Part shown: one piece after another, positions 1 through 9,041 of the stretch
How the letters are laid out: each line of letters begins with the position of its first letter
How positions within the stretch are numbered: the stretch's first letter is position 1
NCBI GenBank assembly: GCA_965220935.1
Contig: OZ244857.1
Coordinates: 2,232,001-2,296,000, forward strand
Reading direction: 5' to 3'
Length of the DNA: 64,000 nucleotides
Source: Bin80 sp965220935
Lineage (GTDB): Bacteria; Bacteroidota; Rhodothermia; Rhodothermales; Bin80
Translations under genes and position numbers: made by a program
Notes under the pieces: generated by a model
Database searches by the model: none
What the model was told of the DNA's origin: nothing
Seen by the model: the letters and a program-made list of their open reading frames with translations, nothing else

Positions 1-1170
1 GATGCCAAATGGTGCCCATCGGTAATACTGATATCGGCCCCCGAGATCGTTGGCCTCGGAATTAGATCCTAAACCAATGAGGTTCACAAACATATTTCTG
101 TGAAGTTGGACGCGTAGGTTTGCCTGCCAGCTGATCTTTTCCCATGTATTCATTGGAACTAGCGTGGAGTCTCCCCCACTACCGTCAGTATTATATAAAT
201 GAGCCCCATAGAGCCACCCGTCATTTTCAAAGTATCGTGCGTTTGCAAACAGGGTGATCCGATTTTTTAGAATCGGCCCTTCAATTGATGCATTCAGGTT
301 GTTATAATGAGTGGGAGCAAAGGGGAGATAGGAATATACATTCACTTGATCATAGGGGAAGCTTTGGCTTAATTCATCCTGTCGTGTCCCTTTGAGAATT
401 GCTTGGGCATCACCCTGAGAAACAAGATAGGATCCTGAATAGGCTTCCAATACCCCACCAAACCGGTCGTTACGTCCCTCTTTTGTTACGACATTGATGA
501 CTCCGCTCATGGCATTGCCATACTCCGCATTGAATGTACCGCTGATGACTTGAAGTTCCTGAATCCCCTCATTTTCCAACTGTAAGGCAGTGGACCCATC
601 AAATGTATCAGTCACCGGGACTCCGTCTACCATGACAATCACCTCACTACTTCGCCCGCCGCGTATATGAAATCCACCTCGTTCAGTCACACCCGCTTGT
701 ACGCTGAGAACTTGCCCTAATTCCTGTACAGGTAGCCGATCTATTGTTTCTGCGGTAATGCGGGCTTCGCTACTTGTGAGATCTTTTCGGACTCGAATCG
801 CCTCGGCGGTCACCACAATCTCTTGGCCTTCAATGACCTGCTCTTGGATCTCAAAATCAACTTGAGTGGTCAGGTCAACGCTGACTCGCACTCCTTCTTT
901 TCGCTGAGATGCAAACCCCACAAAGGATGCGACAATAGAATATAGGCCGGGGCGTACTCCAATGATCACATAGCGCCCCTCAGTATCGGTAACAGCCCCC
1001 TGGAGTGTACCATCAATGACCACATTGACCCCAGGTAATGATTCACCAGAGCTTGCATCTATCACCAAGCCTGATAGTTTCCCAGTGGTCTGTCCATGCA
1101 CTGGATAGGCAAACAGTATGAGCCCTCCAATGGCAAACCAGAGCCGTTGCTTGCTAAATATCTGCTGCAT
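1..1170 (-). CDS. TonB-dependent receptor, N-terminal part (runs off the left edge)
   Basis: The reverse strand is open for 390 codons from the ATG at 1170 to the window edge, so the C-terminal barrel is missing. Residues 1-25 form a signal peptide (MQQIFSKQRLWFAIGG, later VHGQ). Next comes a carboxypeptidase-regulatory-like domain (GKLSGLVIDASSGESLPGVN, TDTEGRY) and then a TonB plug domain, with RGGRSSEVIVMVDGVPV and a GTFNAEYGNAMSGVINVVTK-type stretch typical of SusC-like or OAR-like receptors. The family imports ligands across the outer membrane using TonB energy; the substrate cannot be told from this part. It lies downstream of the fibronectin gene on the same strand but has its own candidate promoter. 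Family assignment is firm. Confidence 0.93.
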   Translation of the reverse strand, partial: MQQIFSKQRLWFAIGGLILFAYPVHGQTTGKLSGLVIDASSGESLPGVNVVIDGTLQGAVTDTEGRYVIIGVRPGLYSIVASFVGFASQRKEGVRVSVDLTTQVDFEIQEQVIEGQEIVVTAEAIRVRKDLTSSEARITAETIDRLPVQELGQVLSVQAGVTERGGFHIRGGRSSEVIVMVDGVPVTDTFDGSTALQLENEGIQELQVISGTFNAEYGNAMSGVINVVTKEGRNDRFGGVLEAYSGSYLVSQGDAQAILKGTRQDELSQSFPYDQVNVYSYLPFAPTHYNNLNASIEGPILKNRITLFANARYFENDGWLYGAHLYNTDGSGGDSTLVPMNTWEKISWQANLRVQLHRNMFVNLIGLGSNSEANDLGGRYQYYRWAPFGI

Positions 1171-1224
1171 TAAAAGTCCATCGTCATAATCAAGTCATCC
1201 GCGCCCAAGAGGCATTCCTACACT

Positions 1225-1255
1225 CAAAATTAGATAATTTTCTTGAATTCCACAA
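1225..1255 (-). promoter_or_regulatory. Candidate Bacteroidetes-type promoter of the TonB receptor
   Basis: Reading the minus strand, TTG at 1255-1253 is followed after 20 bases by TAATTTTG at 1232-1225. This fits the Bacteroidetes pattern of a -33 TTTG/TTG, a 19-21 bp spacer and a -7 TAnnTTTG. A start near 1218 would give a leader of about 48 bases before the ATG at 1170. A hairpin (TTTCAGC 1257-1263 with GCTGAAA 1283-1289) lies just upstream of the promoter. The match is by eye only. Confidence 0.45.
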
Positions 1256-1702
1256 GTTTCAGCGTTTGTCAACAAAAGTTGTGCTGAAAAAAACAAGTGA
1301 ATTTGGCGATTGAGATTGATTCTGTTTTGCAGCATCAATGATCCTAGCTCACACTGCAATTCCAGTTCTGTATCCTTAACTTGAATGGGTTCATCACTAA
1401 TCTTAATGGAATGATTGTTAAATAGAATAAGTCAGTCTTAACAGTTAGGAACCCCGCTTTATCAAATCAGTTCATTGGCCTATCCATCTTAAGACTGGCC
1501 TGAGCAGAGGATTGGCGGTCACGACGGATGAGGATTGACATCTATTCCGCATTCTGGGAAGAACCTGATATGTGAGACATGGGTATCTGGAATGCTACTG
1601 CAATCGCCATGAGAGATTGCCGACCTGTGTAAACCGAGCGCTCCCATTTTCATAGCCATAAATTCCCTGACAACAGCTCAGTAGCTTATCAGGGCCGTTC
1701 TG
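1256..1702. other. Gene-free spacer
   Basis: No open frame with coding character is seen on either strand. It holds the inverted pair TTTCAGC/GCTGAAA at 1257-1289 and otherwise unremarkable AT-rich sequence between the fibronectin gene stop and the TonB receptor promoter. No tRNA-like fold was recognised. Confidence 0.5.
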
Positions 1703-4700
1703 CTACCGCAGTCTCATCAAGTGGCCAACATGTACCGACGCGTGCCCTTCTGGGGAGGTGACGGTCATTTGATACAGATAGACCCCGGCGGGTAGCGTCA
1801 GATCACGGAGTTCAATGGCCTGATTTGTGCCAGATGACAGGTGAGCTACAGGCTGTGTGTAAACGCGTCGCCCCGTTATGTCCATGACGTTTACCTGCAC
1901 TTGGGCAGGCCACGGTAGATCAAACACAATGCGGGTAGAATGGGTAAACGGATTCGGATAACTGGAATGAACGATCAACTCCTGCGGCAAGCCTTGCTCG
2001 GCTTCACGATGGACCGGCGAGACCACTTCAATGCCAAATTTCAGGCTGTCTTGCGCGCCATTGGCATCCACCGCTCTGTAGGTCAACTCCACCGGAGGCG
2101 TGACTTGTACGGGGGTTCCATAGATGGTGCGCGTAGGTGCATCATATCTGAGTCCATTGGGAAGAGACAACAGAGTGAGCGTGTATTGAATCGGATCTTC
2201 AGCGCCAGTAACCTCGGGCAGAACCAGAGGGTCAATCAATGCCCCCCGATCATACGATTGATTCTCAACGTTTGCACGAAACGTGATGCCGTAGATCTCC
2301 AGCGTAAATTCCATTGTAGACGTTGTCCCCACTGCATCGGTCACCGTCCATGTCAACGCTTGCGCCGCCGTGACCTGCATGGGAGTACCACCAATGGTGC
2401 GTGTGGATTCATCAAAAGACAGCCCCAAAGGGAGCGTTTCTGGAGAGAGCCTATAAGCATAAGGCATGACTCCTCCGCTGGCGGTCGGAAGCGTAAGATC
2501 GGAGATGACAACTCCCGCCGGATAACGCTGCGAAGCGATGGTTGCTACAAATGTCAGTGCTAAGACGGCTTCCGTGGTCGCACTCGCGATGAGCGAGGGC
2601 AGACCAGTCCCCGCCGAGTTGATGGCACTGACCCGGTAATGAACTGTGGTGTTTGCTGAGAGTCCTGTGTGCGCATAGGTCACTACCGTGGAAGCGGTGT
2701 TCCCTTCCAGATCGGTCCAGTTGTCGGTGCCCGTGGGAGAAACTTCAATCTGATAGCCCGTAATCGCTGCGCCGCCCGTATTGGTGGGGGCGGTCCATGA
2801 TAGATTGATGGTGGTTGGTCCATCGGCCGTCGCTGTCAGTGAGGTCGGGGCTGCGGGCGCGGTGATCACGGTCGTGGCACTGGCTGAATTGGATGCCGCT
2901 CCCGGTCCCTCCGAATTGATCGCACTCACCCGGTAATGAACTGTGGTGCCTGCTGAAAGTCCTGTATGCGCATAGGTGGTCGTGGTCAACCCGGTATTGT
3001 CCACCAGATTTGTCCATGTGTCCCCTGTGGGAGACGATTCAATCTGGTACCCCGTAATCGCTGCGCCGCCCGTATTGGTCGGCGCCGTCCACGATAGATT
3101 GATGGTGGTTGATCCATCGGCCGTCGCCGTCAGTGAGGTCGGGGCTGCGGGCGCAGTGATCACGGTCGTGGCACTGGCTGAATTGGATGCCGCTCCCGGT
3201 CCCTCCGAATTGATCGCACTCACCCGGTAATGAACTGTGGTGCCTGCTGAAAGTCCTGTATGCGCATAGGTGGTCGTGGTCAACCCGGTATTGTCCACCA
3301 GATTTGTCCATGTGTCCCCTGTGGGAGACGATTCAATCTGGTACCCCGTAATCGCTGCGCCGCCGGTATTGGTGGGCGCCGTCCACGATAGATTGATGGT
3401 GGTTGATCCATCGGCCGTCGCCGTCAGTGAGGTCGGGGCTGCGGGCGCAGTGATCGCTGTCGGGGTACTCGTCGTGGCACTGGCTGAATTGGATGCCGCT
3501 CCCGGTCCCTCCGAATTGATCGCACTCACCCGGTAATGAACTGTGGTGCCTGCTGAAAGTCCTGTATGCGCATAGGTGGTCGTGGTCAACCCGGTATTGT
3601 CCACCAGATTTGTCCATGTGTCCCCTGTGGGAGACGATTCAATCTGGTACCCCGTAATCGCTGCGCCGCCCGTATTGGTCGGCGCCGTCCACGATAGATT
3701 GATGGTGGTTGATCCATCGGCCGTCGCCGTCAGTGAGGTCGGGGCTGCGGGCGCAGTGATCGCTGTCGGGGTACTCGTCGTGGCACTGGCTGAATTGGAT
3801 GCCGCTCCCGGTCCCTCCGAATTGATCGCACTCACCCGGTAATGAACTGTGGTGTTTGCTGAGAGTCCTGTGTGCGCATAGGTGGTCGTGGTCAACCCTG
3901 TATTGTCCACCAGATTGGTCCACGAGTCCCCTGTGGGAGACGATTCAATCTGGTACCCCGTAATCGCTGCGCCGCCCGTATTGGTCGGCGCCGTCCACGA
4001 TAGATTGATGATGGTTTGTCCGTCTGCCGTGGCTGTCAGTGAGGTCGGGGCTGCGGGCGCGGTGATCACGGTCGTAGCACTGGCAGAATTGGATGCCGCT
4101 CCTGGCCCCTCCGAGTTGATGGCACTCACCCGGTAATGAACTGTGGTGCCCGCTGCAAGTCCTGTGTGGGCATAGGTGGTCGTGGTCAACCCGGTATTGT
4201 CCACCAAATTGGTCCACGAGTCCCCTGTGGGAGACGATTCAATCTGGTACCCCGTAATCGCTGCGCCGCCCGTACTGGTGGGGGCCGTCCACGATAGATT
4301 GATGGTGGTTTGTCCATCTGCTGTCACAGTCAGTGAGGTCGGGGCATCTGGCGCGGTGACAGCCGTGGTGGCACTGGCAGTCTGTGACGCAATTCCCGGC
4401 CCCGCCGAGTTGATGGCACTCACCCGGTAGTGAACCGTGGTGCCCCCTGAGAGTCCTGTGTGGGCATAGGTGGTCGTGGTTAACCGGGTATTGTCCACCA
4501 AATTCGTCCACGAGTCCCCTGTTCCTGTTGGAGACGATTCAATCTGGTACCCCGTAATCGCTGCGCCGCCGGTATTGGTCGGCGCGGTCCACGATAGATT
4601 GATGGTGGTTGATCCATCGGCCGTCGCCGTCAGTGAGGTCGGGGCCGCGGGCGCGCTGATCGGCTCTGTCGTGGCACTGGCCACATTCGACGGTGCACCA

Positions 4701-6364
4701 AGACCAGCCGAGTTATTGGCCCTTACCCGATAATACGCAGTCGTTCTCGGTGAAACGGGTCTAGAAAAGCCCGGAACTACGATTCTAAAACTAGCAGGGA
4801 GAACCACTGAAAAACTCCCTGGATTGCCCGTGCTAGACGCTTCCACCTGATAGCCGGTGATCGGCGCACCTCCGTCGTCTGCGGGCGCGGTCCACGACAG
4901 GTCGTGGCTCGTTCGATCTGGAGCCGTGGCGATGAGCATCGTGGGGGCAGCAGGCCGGATGGCCGGACCTGCGCGGACGACATTGGACCAGACCCCCGTT
5001 CCCGCAGCGTTGATGGCCCCCACTCGGTACTGGCGCGTGGTACTGAGCGTCTGTGACGTATGCGCATAGGTCACCGCATCATTACCCGTATCGGCAATCA
5101 CGTCGGTCCAGCTACTGCCCCTGTCGGTAGATTGCTGGATCTGGTAGCCCGTGATCGGACTACACGGGTCACTGGCCGGAGCCGTCCAAGATAGCGTGAA
5201 GGTGCTCATGCCATCGTCGGTGGCCGTGAGCGCCGTCGGTGCAACCGGTGCGGCCACATCGCCCGTTGCCATGTAAACTTCGTCGGATAAATCGCTGTGA
5301 TAAGTAACTGACGGGAGTGCGGTATAGATCCCGTCGACTCGGAACCCGTAGCATGTATCGGTCTCCAGGCCGGTACGTAAAAAAGGACTCGCTGAAGAAT
5401 TTCCACTTCGCTCCCATGAATCCCCACCATTGGTGGTCGCGAAGATTCGGTACGTGCGTACCTGTGTTGCTGGAGGAAGATCCGTCGCCGCCGTCCATGA
5501 AACCTCAACGGAGTTGCCCGATTGCCTTGTCGCTGTGATCCCCGTAGGGATGCCCCATCCACTGGATGTAGCTGCGGTCACACGGACTGCCTCCGAAGGC
5601 GCACTGACTTCATTCTTGGTGTTGGTCACTTTGACGCGGTAATAGAACGTTTCCCCTGGAGTGAGTTGATTACTCCTGTGAATAAACTCCGTACTAAATT
5701 GCAAATCAATCTCCCCCAACTCCGACCAATTGATGTTGTCAGAGGACCACTCAATGGTGTACTGTTTGAAGCCCGCCTCGTTCAAGTTTCTACGGTCTGT
5801 AGGCGCGACCCATCCCAAACGATGTTGATGAATCCCATCGGCATGGACCCGCAGACCTTCAACTGGATAGAGGGCGATGGCGCGGGTCGCGGCTGAGACC
5901 ACATCCGACCAAGGGCCCCAACCGTCTGCGTCACGATTACGGATCCGGATATAATAAGTGGTGCCAGGAGGAACACTATCATCAACCTCGTATTGATGGC
6001 GACCACCTGGAAATGGTAATGAAAGTAACTCACTCCAAGTTGATCCATTCCTAGACTCTTGTATTTCGAAATCTGTGATGGGTTTACCAGGCTCGGCTTG
6101 GGGCGTCCAGGATATGGTGAAGCAGTTCCATACCGTACAATCAGCTGTAGATCCGCCGGGCACGACGGTCACGTTTGTGGGTTTTCTGGGCGTTCGTTTG
6201 TTTGCCTTAGTAGATGCATTCTCATGAAGGCTCCATCGATCAGACTCTACAAACGAAGTGATCGTGGAAGACAATGCATCGTACTCGGTGCTCCCACTGA
6301 AAAACGTGCCAGCGTTACTGTATCGCTCGACTTCGGATGCGCTCAACTGTGCACCCGTGATCAC
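1703..6364 (-). CDS. Giant fibronectin type III surface protein with T9SS sorting domain (body, out of frame with its signal peptide)
   Basis: The 1553-residue frame begins at GTG 6364 without any signal peptide. It carries about twelve fibronectin type III domains, each with an NLSWTAP and ITGYQIE signature. Seven near-identical copies fill roughly residues 545-1265. Two putative-Ig (He_PIG-like) domains follow (LPLGLSFDESTRTIGGTP, LPNGLRYDAPTRTIYGTP). The last ~80 residues are a type IX secretion type A sorting domain (SSYPNPFTHSTRIVFDLP, ITGRRVYTQ, LPAGVYLYQM). A secreted, cell-surface adhesin or carbohydrate-binding role is inferred. The frame stays open upstream of the GTG to a C12 tract, beyond which the signal peptide lies in another frame; one extra C or two fewer would join them. 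GTG 6364 is therefore only the nominal start. An in-frame fusion would encode about 1,607 residues. Confidence 0.9.
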   Translation of the reverse strand: MITGAQLSASEVERYSNAGTFFSGSTEYDALSSTITSFVESDRWSLHENASTKANKRTPRKPTNVTVVPGGSTADCTVWNCFTISWTPQAEPGKPITDFEIQESRNGSTWSELLSLPFPGGRHQYEVDDSVPPGTTYYIRIRNRDADGWGPWSDVVSAATRAIALYPVEGLRVHADGIHQHRLGWVAPTDRRNLNEAGFKQYTIEWSSDNINWSELGEIDLQFSTEFIHRSNQLTPGETFYYRVKVTNTKNEVSAPSEAVRVTAATSSGWGIPTGITATRQSGNSVEVSWTAATDLPPATQVRTYRIFATTNGGDSWERSGNSSASPFLRTGLETDTCYGFRVDGIYTALPSVTYHSDLSDEVYMATGDVAAPVAPTALTATDDGMSTFTLSWTAPASDPCSPITGYQIQQSTDRGSSWTDVIADTGNDAVTYAHTSQTLSTTRQYRVGAINAAGTGVWSNVVRAGPAIRPAAPTMLIATAPDRTSHDLSWTAPADDGGAPITGYQVEASSTGNPGSFSVVLPASFRIVVPGFSRPVSPRTTAYYRVRANNSAGLGAPSNVASATTEPISAPAAPTSLTATADGSTTINLSWTAPTNTGGAAITGYQIESSPTGTGDSWTNLVDNTRLTTTTYAHTGLSGGTTVHYRVSAINSAGPGIASQTASATTAVTAPDAPTSLTVTADGQTTINLSWTAPTSTGGAAITGYQIESSPTGDSWTNLVDNTGLTTTTYAHTGLAAGTTVHYRVSAINSEGPGAASNSASATTVITAPAAPTSLTATADGQTIINLSWTAPTNTGGAAITGYQIESSPTGDSWTNLVDNTGLTTTTYAHTGLSANTTVHYRVSAINSEGPGAASNSASATTSTPTAITAPAAPTSLTATADGSTTINLSWTAPTNTGGAAITGYQIESSPTGDTWTNLVDNTGLTTTTYAHTGLSAGTTVHYRVSAINSEGPGAASNSASATTSTPTAITAPAAPTSLTATADGSTTINLSWTAPTNTGGAAITGYQIESSPTGDTWTNLVDNTGLTTTTYAHTGLSAGTTVHYRVSAINSEGPGAASNSASATTVITAPAAPTSLTATADGSTTINLSWTAPTNTGGAAITGYQIESSPTGDTWTNLVDNTGLTTTTYAHTGLSAGTTVHYRVSAINSEGPGAASNSASATTVITAPAAPTSLTATADGPTTINLSWTAPTNTGGAAITGYQIEVSPTGTDNWTDLEGNTASTVVTYAHTGLSANTTVHYRVSAINSAGTGLPSLIASATTEAVLALTFVATIASQRYPAGVVISDLTLPTASGGVMPYAYRLSPETLPLGLSFDESTRTIGGTPMQVTAAQALTWTVTDAVGTTSTMEFTLEIYGITFRANVENQSYDRGALIDPLVLPEVTGAEDPIQYTLTLLSLPNGLRYDAPTRTIYGTPVQVTPPVELTYRAVDANGAQDSLKFGIEVVSPVHREAEQGLPQELIVHSSYPNPFTHSTRIVFDLPWPAQVQVNVMDITGRRVYTQPVAHLSSGTNQAIELRDLTLPAGVYLYQMTVTSPEGHASVHVGHLMRLR
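2570..4730 (-). repeat. Tandem array of seven fibronectin III-coding repeats (294/306 bp)
   Basis: A 294-bp unit, or 306 bp where a linker encoding STPTA is added, recurs with boundaries near 2709, 3003, 3297, 3603, 3909, 4203 and 4497. The central units differ at only a handful of positions, while the edge units are more diverged. The array is clearly more GC-rich than the surrounding genes. Such homogeneity indicates recent duplication or gene conversion and predicts copy-number variation between strains. Confidence 0.92.
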
Positions 6365-6525
6365 CGATTGGCTAAAAAATGGGGGGGGGGGGATTTTGAA
6401 TCGTTTAACTCCGCACCATGAATACCGAATTCCGTCTCCATGGTCGCATGGATCTGCGCATACGCAAACCCCGATGGGGCACCAGCAATCATCGTTAACA
6501 ACAAAGCAACGCGAGTCATAAACAT
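6361..6525 (-). CDS. Signal-peptide exon of the fibronectin surface protein (OFF phase)
   Basis: This short frame starts at ATG 6525 (MFMTRVALLLTMIAGAP, then SGFAYAQ), a textbook Sec signal peptide with a cleavage site after AYA. About 20 mature residues run into the C12 tract. The frame ends at 6361, overlapping the nominal GTG of the body by four bases. An upstream start at 6573 is possible but adds a poor N-terminus. The T9SS body needs a Sec signal and has none of its own, so this is almost certainly its leader. Confidence 0.8.
   Translation of the reverse strand: MFMTRVALLLTMIAGAPSGFAYAQIHATMETEFGIHGAELNDSKSPPPHFLANR
6381..6392 (-). repeat. C12 homopolymer (G12 on the + strand), candidate phase-variation switch
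   Basis: Twelve consecutive G on the plus strand (C on the coding strand) separate the secretory leader from the fibronectin body. With 12 C the leader frame ends six codons later (HFLANR, stop). With 13 or 10 C it reads through as SPPPPFFSQSVITG into the body. Homopolymers this long are known slipped-strand contingency tracts in other bacteria. An assembly length error remains possible. Confidence 0.8.
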
Positions 6526-7068
6526 TTTCGTAAAATTAAAATGAACAGAATCAAACGAATTGAACCAGATCAAAAAACAACATAAATCTTCCTAATATAC
6601 GCCCCGTCATGTTGATGGTTCAATCCATTTGCGTCAAAAAGAATCGCTTGGCCCTATCAACACTTCCCCTTTTGAGTTTTCCAAATATACGACAATTTTC
6701 TAAGAAGCAAGTTTTGTTGGTCTATAAACAGGATTTTCGTATAGATGCATGTGGCAACCTTCAACTCGCTTGTATACCCCCTGCGATGATGCGCTAGGGA
6801 GAAACTACATGGTAATTCTGAACATCCGAATATTTATTGTCCTAATAAGAAGAAACAATCCTGATTCCACAGAAACCGATCACTCCAATACAAATATCTC
6901 AATCTTTTAGATTGTCCCAAAAATGTCCTATGTGTGTAGCAATGCTCTTGAATGATTATTCATTTTCATAGATTTGAACAGCATCGTTAAACATGAATAG
7001 ATAAATGATACTGTGGATGAGACCATAAGAATCCAATGCAAACACTGGCGATGAATGTAAATCTGATG
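6526..7068. other. Gene-free spacer
   Basis: About 540 bases between the fibronectin leader and the foldase stop. A 62-codon plus-strand frame near 6609-6797 has no recognisable features and no promoter or RBS, so it is not called. No RNA gene or repeat is apparent. Confidence 0.45.
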
Positions 7069-8676
7069 TCATTTGAATTTACTTAACGATAAACCATGAA
7101 TAAGATCTTCGTGGATGATCACAGAATATCTAGACACTAACTCTGCGTAACGAAGCAAACGATTTTCGCGGAGTTTCTCCTCTTGGAGAATAGATATCAC
7201 TGCGTCATGCGCTTCTATAAACGTCTGTTTTCTGGGCGGAAATTTGTTACCCACCTCAAACAAAATCCACTGATCATTAAATTGAAATGGTCCGACTAGT
7301 TCCCCCTGTTGTGCTTGAAAAAGATCATCTGAATAGTCACCCAGCATCTCTGCATGAAACCGTGCAGAACCCGCAGCAGCATTCAATACTTGCATTGACT
7401 CTGCCTCGGTTTGAGTAGGATAAGTTTGCCAAGTCAGTTGAATCTCAGCTGGCTGACGAAACTCTTGCGACGGTGCTGACTTATAGTAAGATCGTGCTTC
7501 TTCCTCAGTAATTTCTGGAATATCTAGTCGGTGCAAGTGTTGCACGATATAACGATCCATTGCCTCTTGAAGACGCTCACTGTAGGATATAGTCTTAGGC
7601 AGAGAGGAGGCTTGTTGAAGCATGAGTTCGCTAGCAATTAATCCTTGAGCAAACTTCTTCAAGTCCTCTGAACTGCGTACTTGGGCTCGCTGCCGCTCAG
7701 ACGCAAAACGAGCATGCATTCGAAAATCGTCCACAGTCCACTGCTGTTGTGGTGATCCAAATTTGACAAGAATTGAAGCGTTGAGGCCATCCTCCGAGAT
7801 AGGACTTCCAGGGGTGATTCTCTCCAGCAATTCTCTTACAGTTACATCTACAAAGTGTATCTCGGCCTCTTCAATCAGTTTATAGAGATAGTTGCGACGT
7901 ATAAGTGAACGAGCTCGATTCAGCGCATATACTTCATATAAGTGTCGCTTTTGGTAAAATTCGGTTTCTGTAATGATCGGGCGGGTAAACCGATCCTCAA
8001 CCTTGATGATAAAGAATCCCTGAGGAGTGCGAATCGGTTGAGAAATACGCCCAATTGGCAAAGCAAACGCACTATCCTCAAAAACTGGATCCATTTCGTC
8101 AAATGTAAACGGTGGGAGTAATCCTCCTGAGTCTCTTAATTCTGGGTCATCAAATACTCCGTGAGCAAGTGCAACGAATGACTCCCCATTCATGAGTAAA
8201 TTCCTTAATGAGTCTGCATCAGCTCGGGTTTTTGCGTAAAGCTGCCTAGCGACAATCGTTGATTGTGCTCTTGAATAAAGATCTCTGATTTGGGCTTCAG
8301 TAACCGTGACAGAGTCAAGAATCACCTGCTCTATGAAATGGTCAATCATGAGTCTGCGTTGCACCCTTGAAAGGCGATGTTGATAGTGCAGTTCATCTTC
8401 AATTCCATTGTTGCGTGCCTCACTAACAGCAAGGCGTGTTGCGGCCATGTCCTTTGCGAAGGCACTCCTTCGATTGGGTAAATCCTGAATGCCAGTTTTG
8501 AGTAACCACGCCCGATACTCTTCTATGAACTCCGACTCCATCACTTTCAAATTATTCGCAGTCGCAATGACGCGTTCTTGATTAGTATTACAATACATCA
8601 AACACATTGACAGCCCCATGAGGCCGCTCACCGTGTAAACTCTGAATTGAGGACTAATCAATGATTGCAAACCCAT
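7069..8676 (-). CDS. PpiC/SurA-like peptidyl-prolyl isomerase lipoprotein
   Basis: A 535-residue protein. Its N-terminus is hydrophobic with cysteines (GLSMCLMYC), suggesting a lipoprotein, though the lipobox is imperfect. Residues ~45-135 are helical, as in SurA/PrsA chaperone cores. Residues ~140-232 form a parvulin rotamase domain (ARQLYAKTRADADSLRNLL, DSGGLLPPF, PIGRISQPIRTPQGFFIIKV). A second, degenerate rotamase-like segment lies at ~385-500 (AEIQLTWQTYPTQTEAESM, QGELVGPFQFNDQWILFEV). The family folds outer-membrane or secreted proteins in the periplasm, which would fit a cell making TonB receptors and T9SS cargo. It stands alone. Family assignment is strong; foldase activity is inferred. 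Confidence 0.85.
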   Translation of the reverse strand: MGLQSLISPQFRVYTVSGLMGLSMCLMYCNTNQERVIATANNLKVMESEFIEEYRAWLLKTGIQDLPNRRSAFAKDMAATRLAVSEARNNGIEDELHYQHRLSRVQRRLMIDHFIEQVILDSVTVTEAQIRDLYSRAQSTIVARQLYAKTRADADSLRNLLMNGESFVALAHGVFDDPELRDSGGLLPPFTFDEMDPVFEDSAFALPIGRISQPIRTPQGFFIIKVEDRFTRPIITETEFYQKRHLYEVYALNRARSLIRRNYLYKLIEEAEIHFVDVTVRELLERITPGSPISEDGLNASILVKFGSPQQQWTVDDFRMHARFASERQRAQVRSSEDLKKFAQGLIASELMLQQASSLPKTISYSERLQEAMDRYIVQHLHRLDIPEITEEEARSYYKSAPSQEFRQPAEIQLTWQTYPTQTEAESMQVLNAAAGSARFHAEMLGDYSDDLFQAQQGELVGPFQFNDQWILFEVGNKFPPRKQTFIEAHDAVISILQEEKLRENRLLRYAELVSRYSVIIHEDLIHGLSLSKFK

Positions 8677-9041
8677 CCATTCGTCTCAGTTTGAGATACG
8701 TGTTGAGCCATCGCTCCCGCATCTGTTATATTGTCTAACATCTTCTTTAAAGTTCAGAGTGAAAATATTAACTATATCCATTGATTTTCTCAGTCAATTC
8801 CTCATGCTACGGGCATCTCCTTGCGCAAAAAATTTGACGATTGAAATCTGAGGAAACTTATCTTGGGGTTGTCCTCGCTTTTGGATTTTGTCGGTTTATC
8901 TTGCATATTCTTCATAACACACTCATCAAGATCAGTGATTTTTTCGGCTTCGTAAACATAGCATCACTGGATCGTGAAGAGGGATTTAATCAGCCAGAAA
9001 AATCATTCATATATTGACAGGATTCCTATCTGTGGGCACAA
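8677..9041. other. Gene-free spacer
   Basis: About 365 bases between two minus-strand genes. No open frame, hairpin-plus-U-tract or repeat was recognised. Confidence 0.45.

Noticed and set aside
1940..2563. 207-codon plus-strand frame opposite the fibronectin gene
   Set aside because: Arg/His/Cys-rich translation without any domain; antisense shadow of the sorting-domain region.
2745..4733. Regular series of 84-94-codon frames on both strands inside the fibronectin array
   Set aside because: They recur with the repeat period and are shadows of the repeated GC-rich coding sequence in other frames.
6381..6392. Treating the fibronectin leader as unrelated to the body
   Set aside because: The body has a T9SS tail needing a Sec signal, no other leader exists, and a one-base change joins the frames; kept as one gene with a switch.
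6609..6797. 62-codon plus-strand frame
   Set aside because: No recognisable feature and AT-rich random composition.
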